This document shows positions 10,891-21,480 of a DNA stretch of 46,032 nucleotides, one piece after another. A program made the position numbers and the translations under genes. Origin of the DNA: Mesostigma viride (taxonomy: Eukaryota > Streptophyta > Mesostigmatophyceae > Mesostigmatales > Mesostigmataceae); contig RPFO01001084.1 of assembly GCA_009746045.1 (NCBI GenBank), positions 87,501-133,532 on the forward strand, given 5' to 3'. Within the stretch, counting starts at the first letter, position 1. Every line of letters begins with the position of its first letter. The notes under the pieces are model-generated. The model had not been told where the DNA came from. It did not search any database and saw only the letters and a program-made list of their open reading frames with translations.

Positions 10891-11185
10891 AGCATAACTG
10901 GATTTTTATCCCATGCCCAGGTCTGTTTTCCAGAAAAGTGCCCTTTCAATGTGTCCCATCCCCTTAAATAATAAAAACCCGGGACTCTGACTGGCTCCCC
11001 AACAAACAATCCAGGGTTATTCGTAATGCAAATACGGCAAAAATTGACCCATAATAACAAACTTCCAATGCGGACGGTGTATACGAAGGCAAAATGAAAA
11101 AAGTTAAAACGTTAGCCTCCGACAATCTGTCGCAAACGGTTTTTAAATTTGCCTGGAATGTTGTTGTGTAGGTAATCATGTTGGT

Positions 11186-12174
11186 GTATGACGCTACACC
11201 CTCCGCATTGGTAGTTTTAATTCAGTTCAGCCAAAAGGCCCTTCGGAATTAGACATTAGCGTTTTATTGGTTGAAAGTGCTACTGTACCCGCCCAATTAA
11301 TTAATTATTAGTTTGTTTGGTTGGTTACCGAACAACCGTTGAACTGGCTGCGAAATTTAATAATTCTTTGTTTGTTGACTTTGTTCTGTATAACCCAGCC
11401 GGATGCACTGCTCTTACGGCTAGGAAAAGCACATTTTTCAGCCAGAAATCATATTTCTTTGTTTGTTAGCGAGAAAGCTGCACACGTGACAGTAAAATAA
11501 TATTTATTTACACTTTCTTTGTTTGTTTGGTAGCTTCAAAAACTACAGTTCACTACACTCGGGAATTAGTTAATTAAAATTCTTTTGTTTTATTTATCGT
11601 TTGCAGCTGGCCGGCGCCCAGCCTCATAATTATTTAGTAAACTTACCAATGCGGAGGGTGTATTGGCGAGAAACCGGTCCACGCAAGGAAACTGGGCCTC
11701 GGACTTCGGAGATCGACCCCAAAATTAAATTTGACTACAGCTGTCGACCCCAAAATTAAATTTTACCCCGACTGTAGCGCAATCGACAGTTCTCTCCAAT
11801 GGAATTCCAAAGCTGCCCTCGGGTAGTTGAAAGTCCTTTTCCGACCAGCTGTGATAGACTTGTTACAGTACGAGACTGGCAAAGGCAAAAATGGCTGTAA
11901 CGTCATTCTCTTACGCCAAGTAAGCCAAGGTCGAGTATGGCAAGTACGAGGTAGCTAGGGTGGTCTGATCTCAAGTATAAGTAGCGCAATCGATAGATCT
12001 CGGTGAGGGGAGTCAGGATCTGCCATGAAAAGGCCGAACCTTGGTCCAAAATGGAAGATTGGGGTCGAAATCGGTCGGAATCCGATACATTTTGGGCAAA
12101 AAAATAATGAATTCGCCGAAATGTACCTTTCTGCTACCGTGGACCGGTTTCTCGCCAATACTGTAGCGTCATAC
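11186..12174. mobile_element. Outer DNA element interrupted by a MITE in its left terminal repeat
   Basis: The right end is continuous at 12138-12174 and its inverted partner on the left is split in two: 11186-11198 (GTATGACGCTACA) and 11661-11683 (23 bases, perfect). Between them sits the 11195-11662 MITE. The split arm is about five bases shorter than the intact right arm. The interior (11684-12137) has two AATTAAATTT repeats near 11725-11765 and no gene. Confidence 0.65.
11195..11662. mobile_element. 468-bp MITE with 19-bp perfect terminal inverted repeats and TA ends
   Basis: TACACCCTCCGCATTGGTA at 11195-11213 is repeated inverted at 11644-11662. Both ends include TA, consistent with a TA target duplication. 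The interior is AT-rich with repeated TTTGTTTG and TTAATTAATTA motifs and no ORF. It is inserted in the left arm of the 11186-12174 element. Confidence 0.75.
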
Positions 12175-13524
12175 AAGTTTTGCGGGCTTCGCCCGCGACA
12201 TTAGAGCATGTACTTTTTGTGGCCGGTCCCCGGCCAGGGAGCCCCGCCGGGCTAGGGAGATGCGTGACACCACGTACCGCCGCCAAGGGCCAGGTGGCGC
12301 TAGCCTCGCCAAGGAGCGCGCGCTAGCTTTAGGTTTTCCACCACAAGATTCATGGAGGTTGTCAAAAGGGTGAAGAAAAAAACCCAAAACTGATGCATAA
12401 CCCATGGGTTCGAACCCGCAACCGTGCAGTTGCCGCGCTAATGATGCAGTTGCCTTGGCGCGTGAAGTCTACGCAACCAATTATTTGGGAACTTAAAGAA
12501 TATGTATGTTGCTACAAAGGGAAAACTTGCGCAACCGCGCAGTGGACGGAGCTCGCGAACTACGTCTTGCGGAGTTCAACTAGCTACAGATTGACTGCTA
12601 CCTCTGCACGGGAGCGCGATGCGCGCGGGGATGAGTGACCTCGCCAACCCCGCAGACAGCAGGGGAAAATCGCTTACAGGCGGTGGAGCAGAGGAAAATC
12701 CACGTGTGAGCTTTCTGCGCGTTTGTAACTGGTTCCTCAGGATAAAGTTTGGTCCAACAGCCCAAAAGTTTGCGACGGTTATATCTGGAGCTCGCAAACA
12801 CAGGACATCGCAGAGTTTGGCTCCTGGCGCAATCTGGGCATACGGACCTCTGCCAAATGGCTCATCTGGATGTAACGCCCAAAAACCCTCATAATATGGA
12901 CGCCGTGGTTTGACCTTTTCGTGATTGGTCGCAACGTAATTTCGCGCAGCTCATTCGTCAAGCGGACTGTAAGTAGCGCCGCTGAGTGGCTGGAGCCGAA
13001 AGCCGTTCGAAAAAGTGTTAGCTAAAATTGTGCCAAGGCTGCGTTTTACAAGCTTTAGTATATATGTTGATATTCTTCGTTTTGCGTGGCGGGAATCGAA
13101 CTCGCGACTGTGTCTGCACGTCTACAGTACCAGCTGGTGTCTACAGGTATATTCTTTGTTCAATTGGAGAATTATTGCTACCTTCTGCAAATACTCTGCT
13201 CCTGAAATCGCCCCCTCGCGTCCTAATTGTGAGATACTAGCTCTTGCTGGCCGGGGACGCGGACAAGCCGAGAGGAGCTCGGGTGGAACTCGGTGGAACT
13301 TGGGAGTTGATTTCGGGGTCTTCAAAATAATGGTGAGTCACACTCCGTTGCTTTACTGCTGTACGCCAGGCAAACACCAACCCCGCACTCGCGCCTGCTC
13401 GTGACAACCGGGATAGCTTAAGGGACAGCCAAGCGCGTGGGCAAGTTGCCCGTGGCCACACCCGTGCAGAAGCGACCGGCTCAAAGCTGGTGCTAGCCGG
13501 GGTATTAATATGTTGCAATTCTAA
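12175..13524. other. Region upstream of the ATP-grasp gene with two tRNA-like B-box sequences
   Basis: There is no supported gene. Minus-strand T-arm-like sequences are seen at about 12400-12426 (GGTTCGAACCC) and 13086-13110 (GAGTTCGATTCCCGCCACGC). Neither extends into a full cloverleaf: the 5' acceptor strand that would pair is absent. They may be remnants of tRNA-derived SINEs. Confidence 0.35.
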
Positions 13525-16500
13525 ATGTTATGTTGCGGGGCAAGTAGTTCTTTTGCGCCGCAAACTTCGCTTAGAATACAAATGTCTAGCTCCAGCTCTC
13601 CGGCGGTGGCCTCCGGCGTACAGCCGGGCTTACGGCGATTCAGAAGCTTGCGGCGCACTCAGCGACCGTCTACTCGGACGGCCTCCAGTGACAAGCTCCA
13701 TGTCTGCATTTTGCAGTCCTCCTATGAAAACTCGTCATCCACGTTCGCAGAATGTGATTATGCGGTGAAGCCCGAGCGATGGCTCGAGATGATGGGGCAT
13801 ACCTATAAGACGGTAGAGATTTCAAAGGCTCGAGGCACACACGTACTCTTGCAGCTGGCGAAGCAAAACTTCGATGTGTTTATCAATCTGTGCGACGGAG
13901 CAGCCGACGAGGACAGGGCCGGAATTGACGTGGTTGCTGCCTTGGAACGTCTGAATGTAGCTTACACGGGTGCAGACGTGTGTTTCTACGAGCCGTCTCG
14001 TGAGGAAATGAAACTTGTGGCCGAGGCTAACGAAGTCCTAACCCCGGCTTACCGTTTCGTTTTCGGAATGGACGATGAATATCCGGAACTTTTGGCGGCC
14101 ATCGAGAAGGGAGAGCTCACCTTTCCTCTGATTGTAAAACATTACAATTCTTATGGTGAGTGTGCAGGCTTGGGCTTCCGATATGGCAGTAATGACACAT
14201 ATCTGTATTGTGTCCATATATTTTGGCACTCCATGGTATTGCATGTAGTTCGGAGTGCAAGTTGTCTCTTTTTAGCTATTGATTATTTTCCGAAGAGGAT
14301 CATTATTAGTTCGTGAATTTTTTGTTTAACTATGTTTGCTTGGTATTGCAAAAATATCGCTAAGGACATGATTCTGACATACAGATAAGTTCCTTTGTCG
14401 CCATCTACTGCAGATGTCATTGACGCTTTTTAAGCGTATGTTTGCTGTTTGGACCGAGAGTAGTCAATTTTCTATAACTGCCCTTCTTTAAGTTCCTTTT
14501 TCATAAACAAAGTTTGTGCTTGTTTATAGATCCAAGCAGGAAGCTGACTTTTCATTACAAAGCCAGCTTTTGGAAGTAACAAATCAAGGGACATGTTAGT
14601 AATGAGTTCCTACTAATAGTTGGTTTAGCCGTTTGGAGGTACGTCAGATGATGTATATCATTTAGGGTTGGGTTACGCACCCTCGTCTTGGGACGCGTGT
14701 TATTTATATCTTTGTCCTAACCGCGTTTTATTGTATAAAGTATTGGTTCCCACACAGATCACTTGGTTGATATTTTTCGACGCGTGGTGGATATGCACAG
14801 GCTGGCGGAATATCCCAGTTGTTGCAGATGTTTGCTTGTGACGTTGTTTCACAGGGGTGGGGTGCGTTTCACAGCATACATAGGTCATCGGTGCACAAGG
14901 TGGCAACCAAAACACATGCAGCGCGTTCGAACTTTTTGTTTGCCGAGGTTCTATCTATTTGTGTACCACTCACCTGGGAGAGCAATGGCGTGTGGTATTC
15001 ATTACCATGCAAGCAAACCGGGTTCTTGCTTTCGGCATGGCTACAGGTATGGCCATGCCAGTATGGTCCCCTAAATGCACAATCTATTATGACTTGCTGC
15101 CTTTTTGAATAATGGTCGACCCAGTATGGCGGTGTATTCACGATTGGTCCCATTCCTGATGGTGGCAGTTTGTTGGCTGCTGTTTCGCATACATCTGCCA
15201 CGTAGGGTCATCTGTGGGCATGCTAGTTTACCTGGCATCTCTTTGTTCACGTGTAGTATTTGATCATGGTGGTGCCACACCCTGCGTGTAATACTTTATC
15301 ATGCGATGTCATGCCCTGCGTGTCATATTTATCATGCGATGTCACGCCCTGCGTGTAATATTTGATCATGCGGTGTCACGCGATCAGGCTCGATCATGAT
15401 GACCAAGGACTGCAAGGTGCACAACGTGGTCGACCTCAAGGACCGCTGCCTGCGCTTTCTGAACGAGTACGGCGGCTGCCTGGTGGAGCAGTTCATCGCT
15501 GGGCGCGAGTTCACGGTGCTCGTGGTGGAGACACAGGAGCAAGGCGACGCGCCCAGCATGGCCGTGGACGCGCCCGCGCGCTCCATCTACGTCTACCCGC
15601 CCGTCGAGTGCTCCTTTACTGGCGACCGCCCCGCCGACGAGTTCAAGCACTTCGACCTCAAGTTTGTCGACTCGAATGGCGGCATTGTGTGGCTGCCCTG
15701 CACGGACGAGCACATCAACGCTCAGCTGATCGATGCGAGCACGCGCATGTTCGCGGGCCTGCACGGGCGCGGGTACGGCCGGCTGGACTTCCGCTCGGAC
15801 CTGAATGGCAATGTCTACTTCCTCGAGGTCAACCCCAACTGCGGCTGCTTCTACGACCCGTCCAGTGAGATCGCGTCCGCTGATTGGATTCTACGGTTCA
15901 CCAACCCGGCCGACCCGGAGGAAGGCCACCGCGTGTTCCTCCAGCGGATCATGGACGCGGCGCTCGAGAGCCACCGCCGCAAGCAGAAGCTGCTGGTGCA
16001 GGACACGCTGCTCACGCCGCTCTTGCTCGGGTCGCTCTCTGACGCCTTCCTCGCCAGCACGCAGGAGGAGACCGGCGCAGGGGGGGCGCCCGGTGACAAC
16101 CCCCCCCCCCCGATCATGGAGGCGGCGGCCGAGGTCCCCGTGGTGGACGTGGTCGCGGCCGTGCGCGGCGTGGAGCAGGCGCGGCCCGCCAAGTCGTGGA
16201 CCATGATGGTCTGGACTGCCGTCCGGAACGACCTGGAGATCGGCGCGTGGCGCGACCTGGCCAAGCTGACCTCGCACGCGGCCAGCGAGGACGTGGCCGT
16301 GCACATGCTCATGGAGACAAACGAGATGGGCAGCTGGCGGCTGCGGCTGCACGGGGATGCGTCCGAGGGTGGATCGCTGACAATCGTGCGGCGCGACCCC
16401 CTCCTGGTGGATTGCATCGACATGGCCATGCTGACCGAGTTCATTGCGCACGCCGCGCGGGTGGACCCCGCCGAGCGCTACATGGTGGTGCTCCAGGGGC

Positions 16501-18305
16501 ACGGGTTTGGGTGGTACATGCGCGTCGATGACAGCGGGCGGTGTGTGCCCGCGGACGCGCTGCGTGACGCGCTCACGGCGGCCAACGTCCCGATCGACAT
16601 CCTGGGCCTGGACGCGTGCTGCATGGCCACACTGGAGATTCTCGAGTCGCTCGGCGCGTGCGCAAAGACTATCGTCGCGTGCGAGGGGTGAGTGGGCGCG
16701 GCGCGGGCCCGGTTGCCGCTGTGTTCGCTCGCAGAGTTTGTTGAGTGTAGCTACTATGAAGAGCTTTCAGGAAACCACGGATTGCTGTCTTGGTCCGACG
16801 GGGACGTTTCAGTGTCCCTGGCATTGCACCCAGTGAGGCGTGTCAAGAATTGGGCTGCAGCAGAAACGGCATTTTGGCAGTATGAGGATGAGGAAAGATG
16901 AAGGCCATGCGTATGGCTTGGTGGGTGTGACGGGTGGCAGGTCATTGGGCTGTGAATGGCAGCCGTATCCATGAAAAGGGCGAAGAGCACCTCGTGCGCC
17001 ATGTGGGACCCTGTGATATCCTCATGACCTGCGCTGCCCTGTCCCTAGATCGCTTTGTTCTGTCCCATGCTTCAGCCGTGTGTAAGGTGTCTATGTTCGG
17101 GATGTTTTCATCGTTCGCTTGTGGGGCGGCCCTTGTATCTGTACGTGGCGGCACGGGTGTCTTGTGGATCAGCATACCAAGGGGACGATACAGACTTTGT
17201 TCCCTTTCTCTCATCACGCGTTATATCCCCTCCTTTCTCCCATGACTCACCCTTGTTGTAATGATCGTCAATCGCCGCCCCTGGCTACCCTCCCTCATCT
17301 AAGCTAACCTACCCGGCCTGCCCTCCGCCCCCCCCGCCCACCTGCAGCTACTGCCCCTGGGACGGCATCGTGAGCGCGCGCATCCTGGAGCGGCTGGACA
17401 ACGGCGCGGACAAGACCACACTGGAGGTGGCCCAGTCCATCCTGTCCGACTTCCTGGACCAGCAGCCCGAGGACGAGGAGGCGGTGGCTGCCGAGGACCA
17501 CGGCCCGCCGATGCCGCTCGCCGAGGGCCAACCGGCCCCCACGGGGGTCGCTGCGCCGGCTGACATGTCCCTGTTTGACTGCAGCGCAGTCCCCGAGCTG
17601 GTTGAGCTCCTCCAGAAGGTGACGCTGTCGGCGGAGCACTACGTCGTGGACGCGGCGGTTGACGAGATCAACATCAGCAACAGCTTTGTGGAGAACTCAC
17701 GCGTGTCTCTCCAGTGGCACGAGCGGCAGGCGGCCGCGGCGGCGCAGCGCGTGCCAGGCGAGGCGGCCTCATGCTCTGAGAAGGCGGTCGAGCGCGGGAT
17801 CCTGCAGACGGAGCTGCAGAAGCGGTTTGCGGTCCTCTACGACCTACACCGCGTGATTAGCTGCGCGCTCGAGGCCGCAGGCGACAAGGCCCTCTTGGCC
17901 GAGTTTGAGCGCGTCTTTGACAAGGTCGTCCGGCGCCAGGTCTGCAACAAGCTCTACCGCAAGCGGTATCCGACGCACCGCGGCATGTCCTTTGTCCGTT
18001 CGTACGACGCGCCGATCCCCCGCTCCCAGGGCGTGGACCTCAACATCCTCTCAGCGTGGTCGCTGCGGCCCGAGCGCGCAAGCCTGCGCGCGGAGCCGAC
18101 CCCACTGCTTGAGCGGCCGAGCATCCTGGGCGGCGTGCGCGACGCAATCGAGGAGAAGGCCAAGACGGGCGACTGGCCCGAGGAGGTTCTCACCGACGTG
18201 CTCAACATGGTGGACGAGGCGGTGGACGCGGCGAAGAGCGCGGCCATCGCCGACGCAGCGCAGAACTGCTCCGCGTCGTCATCGACCACGTCCATGACCG
18301 ATTGA
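13525..18305 (+). CDS. ATP-grasp (D-Ala-D-Ala ligase-like) / clostripain C11 peptidase fusion
   Basis: Three exons, 13525-14155, 15388-16687 and 17348-18305, have GT-AG borders and matching phases. They sum to 2889 nt, giving 962 residues. Residues 1-55 are Ser/Arg-rich with almost no acidic residues, resembling an organelle transit peptide; a second ATG lies at 13582. Residues about 56-400 resemble D-alanine--D-alanine ligase-type ATP-grasp enzymes: VEQFIAGRE (243-251), GRLDFR with D344, and the Mg/ATP motif FLEVNPN with E357, N359 and N361. That family activates a carboxylate with ATP and joins it to an amine. After a Pro-rich linker, residues about 481-650 resemble peptidase C11: WTMMVWTAVRNDLE, LQGHGFGW with the presumed catalytic His582, and LDACCM with the presumed Cys621. 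Exon 3 supplies EGYCPWDGI and an alpha-helical C-terminal region. Active sites look intact. Substrates are unknown. Confidence 0.85.
14156..15387 (+). other. Intron 1 of the ATP-grasp/C11 gene with a tandem repeat at its 3' end
   Basis: The donor is ATG then GTGAGTGT at 14156 and the acceptor is GCGATCAG ending at 15387. From 15263 to the acceptor, about 3.6 units of 33-35 bases (ATCATGCGATGTCACGCCC type, with units starting at 15263, 15298, 15331 and 15365) run directly into the 3' splice site. Confidence 0.75.
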
Positions 18306-19279
18306 GCCTCAGGCATTCCTGCGGCCACGATTGAGTGCGCCTCAGGCCTTTGGTCGTGACCGGGCGAAGGGGGGTGTCGGTGCTGATCACTGGTCGAGTG
18401 AGGCTCCGGCGTTCCGTGTATCATGATGTGGCGAGGGCAGGCATGAGCGGCGGTCCATGGTCTGTGAGGGGCCCATTGGTGCTGATGGCGGACGTAGTTC
18501 GGCGTGCATGGACGGTGCTCAAGCGAGTTGTTTGTTGCGATGGGCATCTGGTGCGATTGCCCATGCCATGAATGGCCAGCCACTGGTTGTTAGGGCCGAT
18601 AGGACCCAGGAAAGCATCCCTTGTGGCACTGTCGCACACCGGACCGGGGCCCACGGTTGCTTGAGCGGGGGGGCATGTGTGGCCGGGAGCGCGTGCGTGC
18701 GTGCTTGCTTCCTTGACTCAGGGAGCAAGCGTGAGTGGGGTGGAGGGGAGGGGGTGGGGGCTGATATTGGCCGGATAGGGATTACCAGATTCTTTGCCTA
18801 TTGGATTGTTGGGGAGCCGCCGGTGATGTTCTTGTCACGTTTTTGGTCGAGGCGTAGGCTCTGAGGGATGGCTCCCCCTGCTGGCTTGCAGGCTTGTCGA
18901 TCTGTTTGATGGTCTTTCATATGATGTTTCTCTAGTAATGATTGACAAGGTAGTAGTAGTGATCCTAATGACCAGTGCTCATGGTGTCCCATTGCTCCAG
19001 GGAAACAGACGTGGATTCATGATATTTGATTGTTGGAGTTGTGAATATCCGGGTGATGCAGCGTCACCGTGCATGTGCTTACTCGTAAGAACAAGTTGAA
19101 TGCTGTTGACGTATGTACTTCTGTTGGTGGGTTGATCATCCATAAGCCTTCACTTTAAGGTCACAACTCATGCGCTACCTGCCGCTGGCTGGTTGTATCA
19201 ATGATTCTCAATGTAGACTTGATGTTCACATGAGTGTGTTCAGGAGCTCGTAGCCCGTGGTTCCCGGAATCTCCTTCCC
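18306..19279. other. 3' flank of the ATP-grasp/C11 gene, no gene seen
   Basis: This presumably includes the 3' UTR. It holds G-rich low-complexity sequence (18720-18770) and scattered short ORFs without features. Confidence 0.4.
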
Positions 19280-20240
19280 AATCGGGAGGGAATGTGCATG
19301 CAATTGTGCTAGGCGAAGCTCGTGTGTTGCATCATGTGCCCCGTGACCCATTAAGCAAGTCCTTGCGTGTCATGCACATGGGCATGCCACGGACAGCAGA
19401 GGACAGTAGAGGACAGCTCGGATGGGGATTATATCCCCCTCTCGTACATTGTTGAGATCATCCGCCAGTTCTATGAAGGGTCCCAAGCCCAGGTCCGTAC
19501 CGCTGACGGCGTCACTCTGGCGTCACCCCTGCATGTGTGTCGATCCAGGGGTGTGACAAGGCTGTGTGCTCTCCCCCTATCTATTTATCGTTATGGTGGA
19601 CTATATTATGAGGCATGCACAAGGCCGCTTTGCCCGTGTGGAGGGGCGCCCGGTATGGCTATTGCGCGGGTTTGCATGACCCACCCCACCGACTGAGAGA
19701 TATCTGATCTACCGTGATGACACGACGCTCGTGGAGCCCCCGGAGTTGATCCGCCCAACTCTTGCTAGATATATAGCTTGCATGTCACTGGAAGCGTGGG
19801 CGGTTGGGACTATATGATAAGCAGGATGAAGGAGGTCACGGCCATCGGCTTAACCCCTATGATCTTGCCGGATCGTTTATCGTGTCCGATTGCAGCTGTG
19901 GCATGCCTCTGGCATGAAGGAGAAAGGGGGTCTCTGCCCTTTCTTCCTGTTGTGCACACACAGGGATTAAAAGCACTTCGGTGCTCCGTGCACTTTCCAA
20001 CGGGAGCACGAGTTTAATTAATTCATCGGCTTCCCCGCGCTGGGACTTACCACCCCACCCACCCTCCTGCATCGATGGACGGCAGCTAGCCCGGTCCCGG
20101 CCCCGGCGACTCGCTTCAAGCTTGGCAGCTGGCTCCCCTCCACCGCCGACGACATCAACACGGCCCGCATTGGCCGCCAGGCCTGGGCGGCCCTCCGCCG
20201 TCTCGACGTACATGCAGGTTCTTCGAGGAAGAGGATTATA
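19280..20240 (+). pseudogene. Decayed LINE reverse transcriptase fragment A
   Basis: Frame-broken translation shows the LINE/non-LTR order: a VPRD-like segment near 19340 (HHVPRDPLSKSL), IIRQFYEGSQAQVRTADGVT (19450-19515), the conserved GVRQGCVLSPYLFIVMVDYI block split by a frameshift at about 19548-19605, and a degenerate active site YRDDTTLVEPPE (normally YADD) at 19705-19750. Further on, about 20135-20210, comes DDINTARIGRQAWAALRRLD, which is typical of the region between the RT core and the C-terminal domain. Stops and frame changes are frequent, so it is dead. Confidence 0.75.
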
Positions 20241-20389
20241 TCGCCCTAGAGCTAGTGCATGACTATACAAAAGGACACGTGTGCGTATAAAGTACTCCTA
20301 CACACAGATCGAGATCGAGTGATTTATCTAGTACCAAATCCGAAAGGCTTGCATCACTCCCCGGAAAGGAGAACTTTTGCGGATGACTG

Positions 20390-20612
20390 TAGGTGTAAGT
20401 TGGCGATGCCATGGTAACCGGAGACGTCCGTCCTATAGTCAGCAAAATTGGTGCGAGAGGTCCCCAGTTCGATTCCGGTCGGATTCATTTGCAGATCGCG
20501 TTTTCCGCGTTTTCCGCGGCCCGGCACTGAACGCAAAGGTTTTCACCTTTGCGGAGTGCCTGATCAGAATATAAAGGAGACAACCAGCATTAAATTAAAT
20601 TAAATTAAATTA
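20390..20612 (+). mobile_element. SINE-like retroposon candidate
   Basis: The head contains a tRNA-like B box (CCCCAGTTCGATTCCGG near 20462-20478) and an A-box-like GTTGGCGATGCCATGGTAACCGG stretch at 20398-20421. The body ends in GAATATAAAGGAGACAACCAGC (20567-20588), immediately followed by a pentanucleotide tail (ATTAA repeated, 20589-20612). A tRNA head plus a unique 3' end and microsatellite tail is the usual SINE layout. Target-site duplications were not established. Confidence 0.4.
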
Positions 20613-20737
20613 TAACATGCCTCCGTTGGAAGATCATGTAGCACGTATCCTTTCATAGATGGTGGAGTGGAGAGAGCCGCGTAATCTAACTAACCTAACG
20701 CTAATCTACCTAGTCTGAAAAAATCCTAGCTACCCTA

Positions 20738-21480
20738 CTCATCAAAACGCCTCCTCCTCTTGGGGGGAGGTGGCTTGCCCACAGGGTCGGGTGTGGGAGC
20801 CTTGACAATCTTCTGCCACGTACCGCGTCTTGTTCTGCATGGCAGTCCAAAGAAGAGAGAATGGATGCGGTATTCAAACTGGGCTGGGACCAGTAGGCCG
20901 GTCATCCAGCAACATCTGGATGTAGTTCGTGACATGTTTCCCTACCCTTTTGGGAATGCCCTTGGGGGCAGGCCAGGTCAGAATATGCCGCCCTGGCTGG
21001 CCAAGCCGCTGGGGGCCTGCCAGACCAAGGGCGGTGTCGACCTGGCTGGTGCGAGCAAGGTGTCCTACAAATGCTATCCTACGCTGTCTAATCTCGTCCG
21101 AAATACGAGGCATGCCCTGATACAAAAGACTCTAATGACCTACGCGTGGAAAACCCTACATTCAGGACCTGTCGGAGCATCCTGTAAACTGTGCAACCAG
21201 CATATGGCACGTTTGGGCACGATATGCAGACGCTGTTCGTAACTTTCGTGTATTTTTTTTTTTTTTTATTCATGAGGTTAGCATGAGCTGGGCCAGTGTG
21301 CAAGCCTCGCAGCCATAATTGAAGGCCTGAGAATACTGAGGACAAGGGCCTTGATTAACAGAATGCGCTTGCGCCGGCTGCTCACTCTAGTAACGGCATG
21401 TCCAGAAGCTGTCGAGGCGGCGGAGGGCCGCCCAGGCCTGGCCAATTATGCGGGTGTTGATGTCAACGATGTGCATGCAC
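20738..21480 (-). pseudogene. Decayed LINE fragment B, C-terminal part
   Basis: Read on the minus strand from 21480: INTRIIGQAWAALRRLDSFW, then KALVLSIL, NYGCEACTL (frame-shifted), the connecting SCPNVPYAGCTVYRMLRQVL part, MPRISDEIRQRRIAFVGHLAR (a classical LINE C-terminal block of the RRLxFxGHxxR type), HILTWPAPKGIPKRVGK, and a basic end PPPPKRRRRFDE. The WAALRRLD block is the same as in fragment A but on the opposite strand. There are several frameshifts and no RT core. Confidence 0.72.

Larger units (their letters stand above)
8703..11082. mobile_element. 2.4-kb element with 23-bp perfect inverted repeats at TA
   Basis: Bases 8703-8725 (core CACCGTCCGCATTGG) are repeated exactly, inverted, at 11060-11082. 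The ends abut TA on both sides, as for transposons that duplicate a TA target. The terminal sequence is a close variant of that of the 11195-11662 MITE (CACCCTCCGCATTGG), so both belong to one family. The element contains the ORF at 9643-10044 and copy 2 of a dispersed repeat. No transposase motif was recognised. Confidence 0.65.

Noticed and set aside
13078-13150. tRNA gene on the minus strand
   Set aside because: The T-arm is recognisable, but the acceptor stem has no 5' partner and the anticodon arm does not form five pairs around a seven-base loop.
15362-16502. Antisense and out-of-frame ORFs over exon 2 of the fusion gene
   Set aside because: They are shadows caused by the high GC content; the sense frame carries all conserved motifs.
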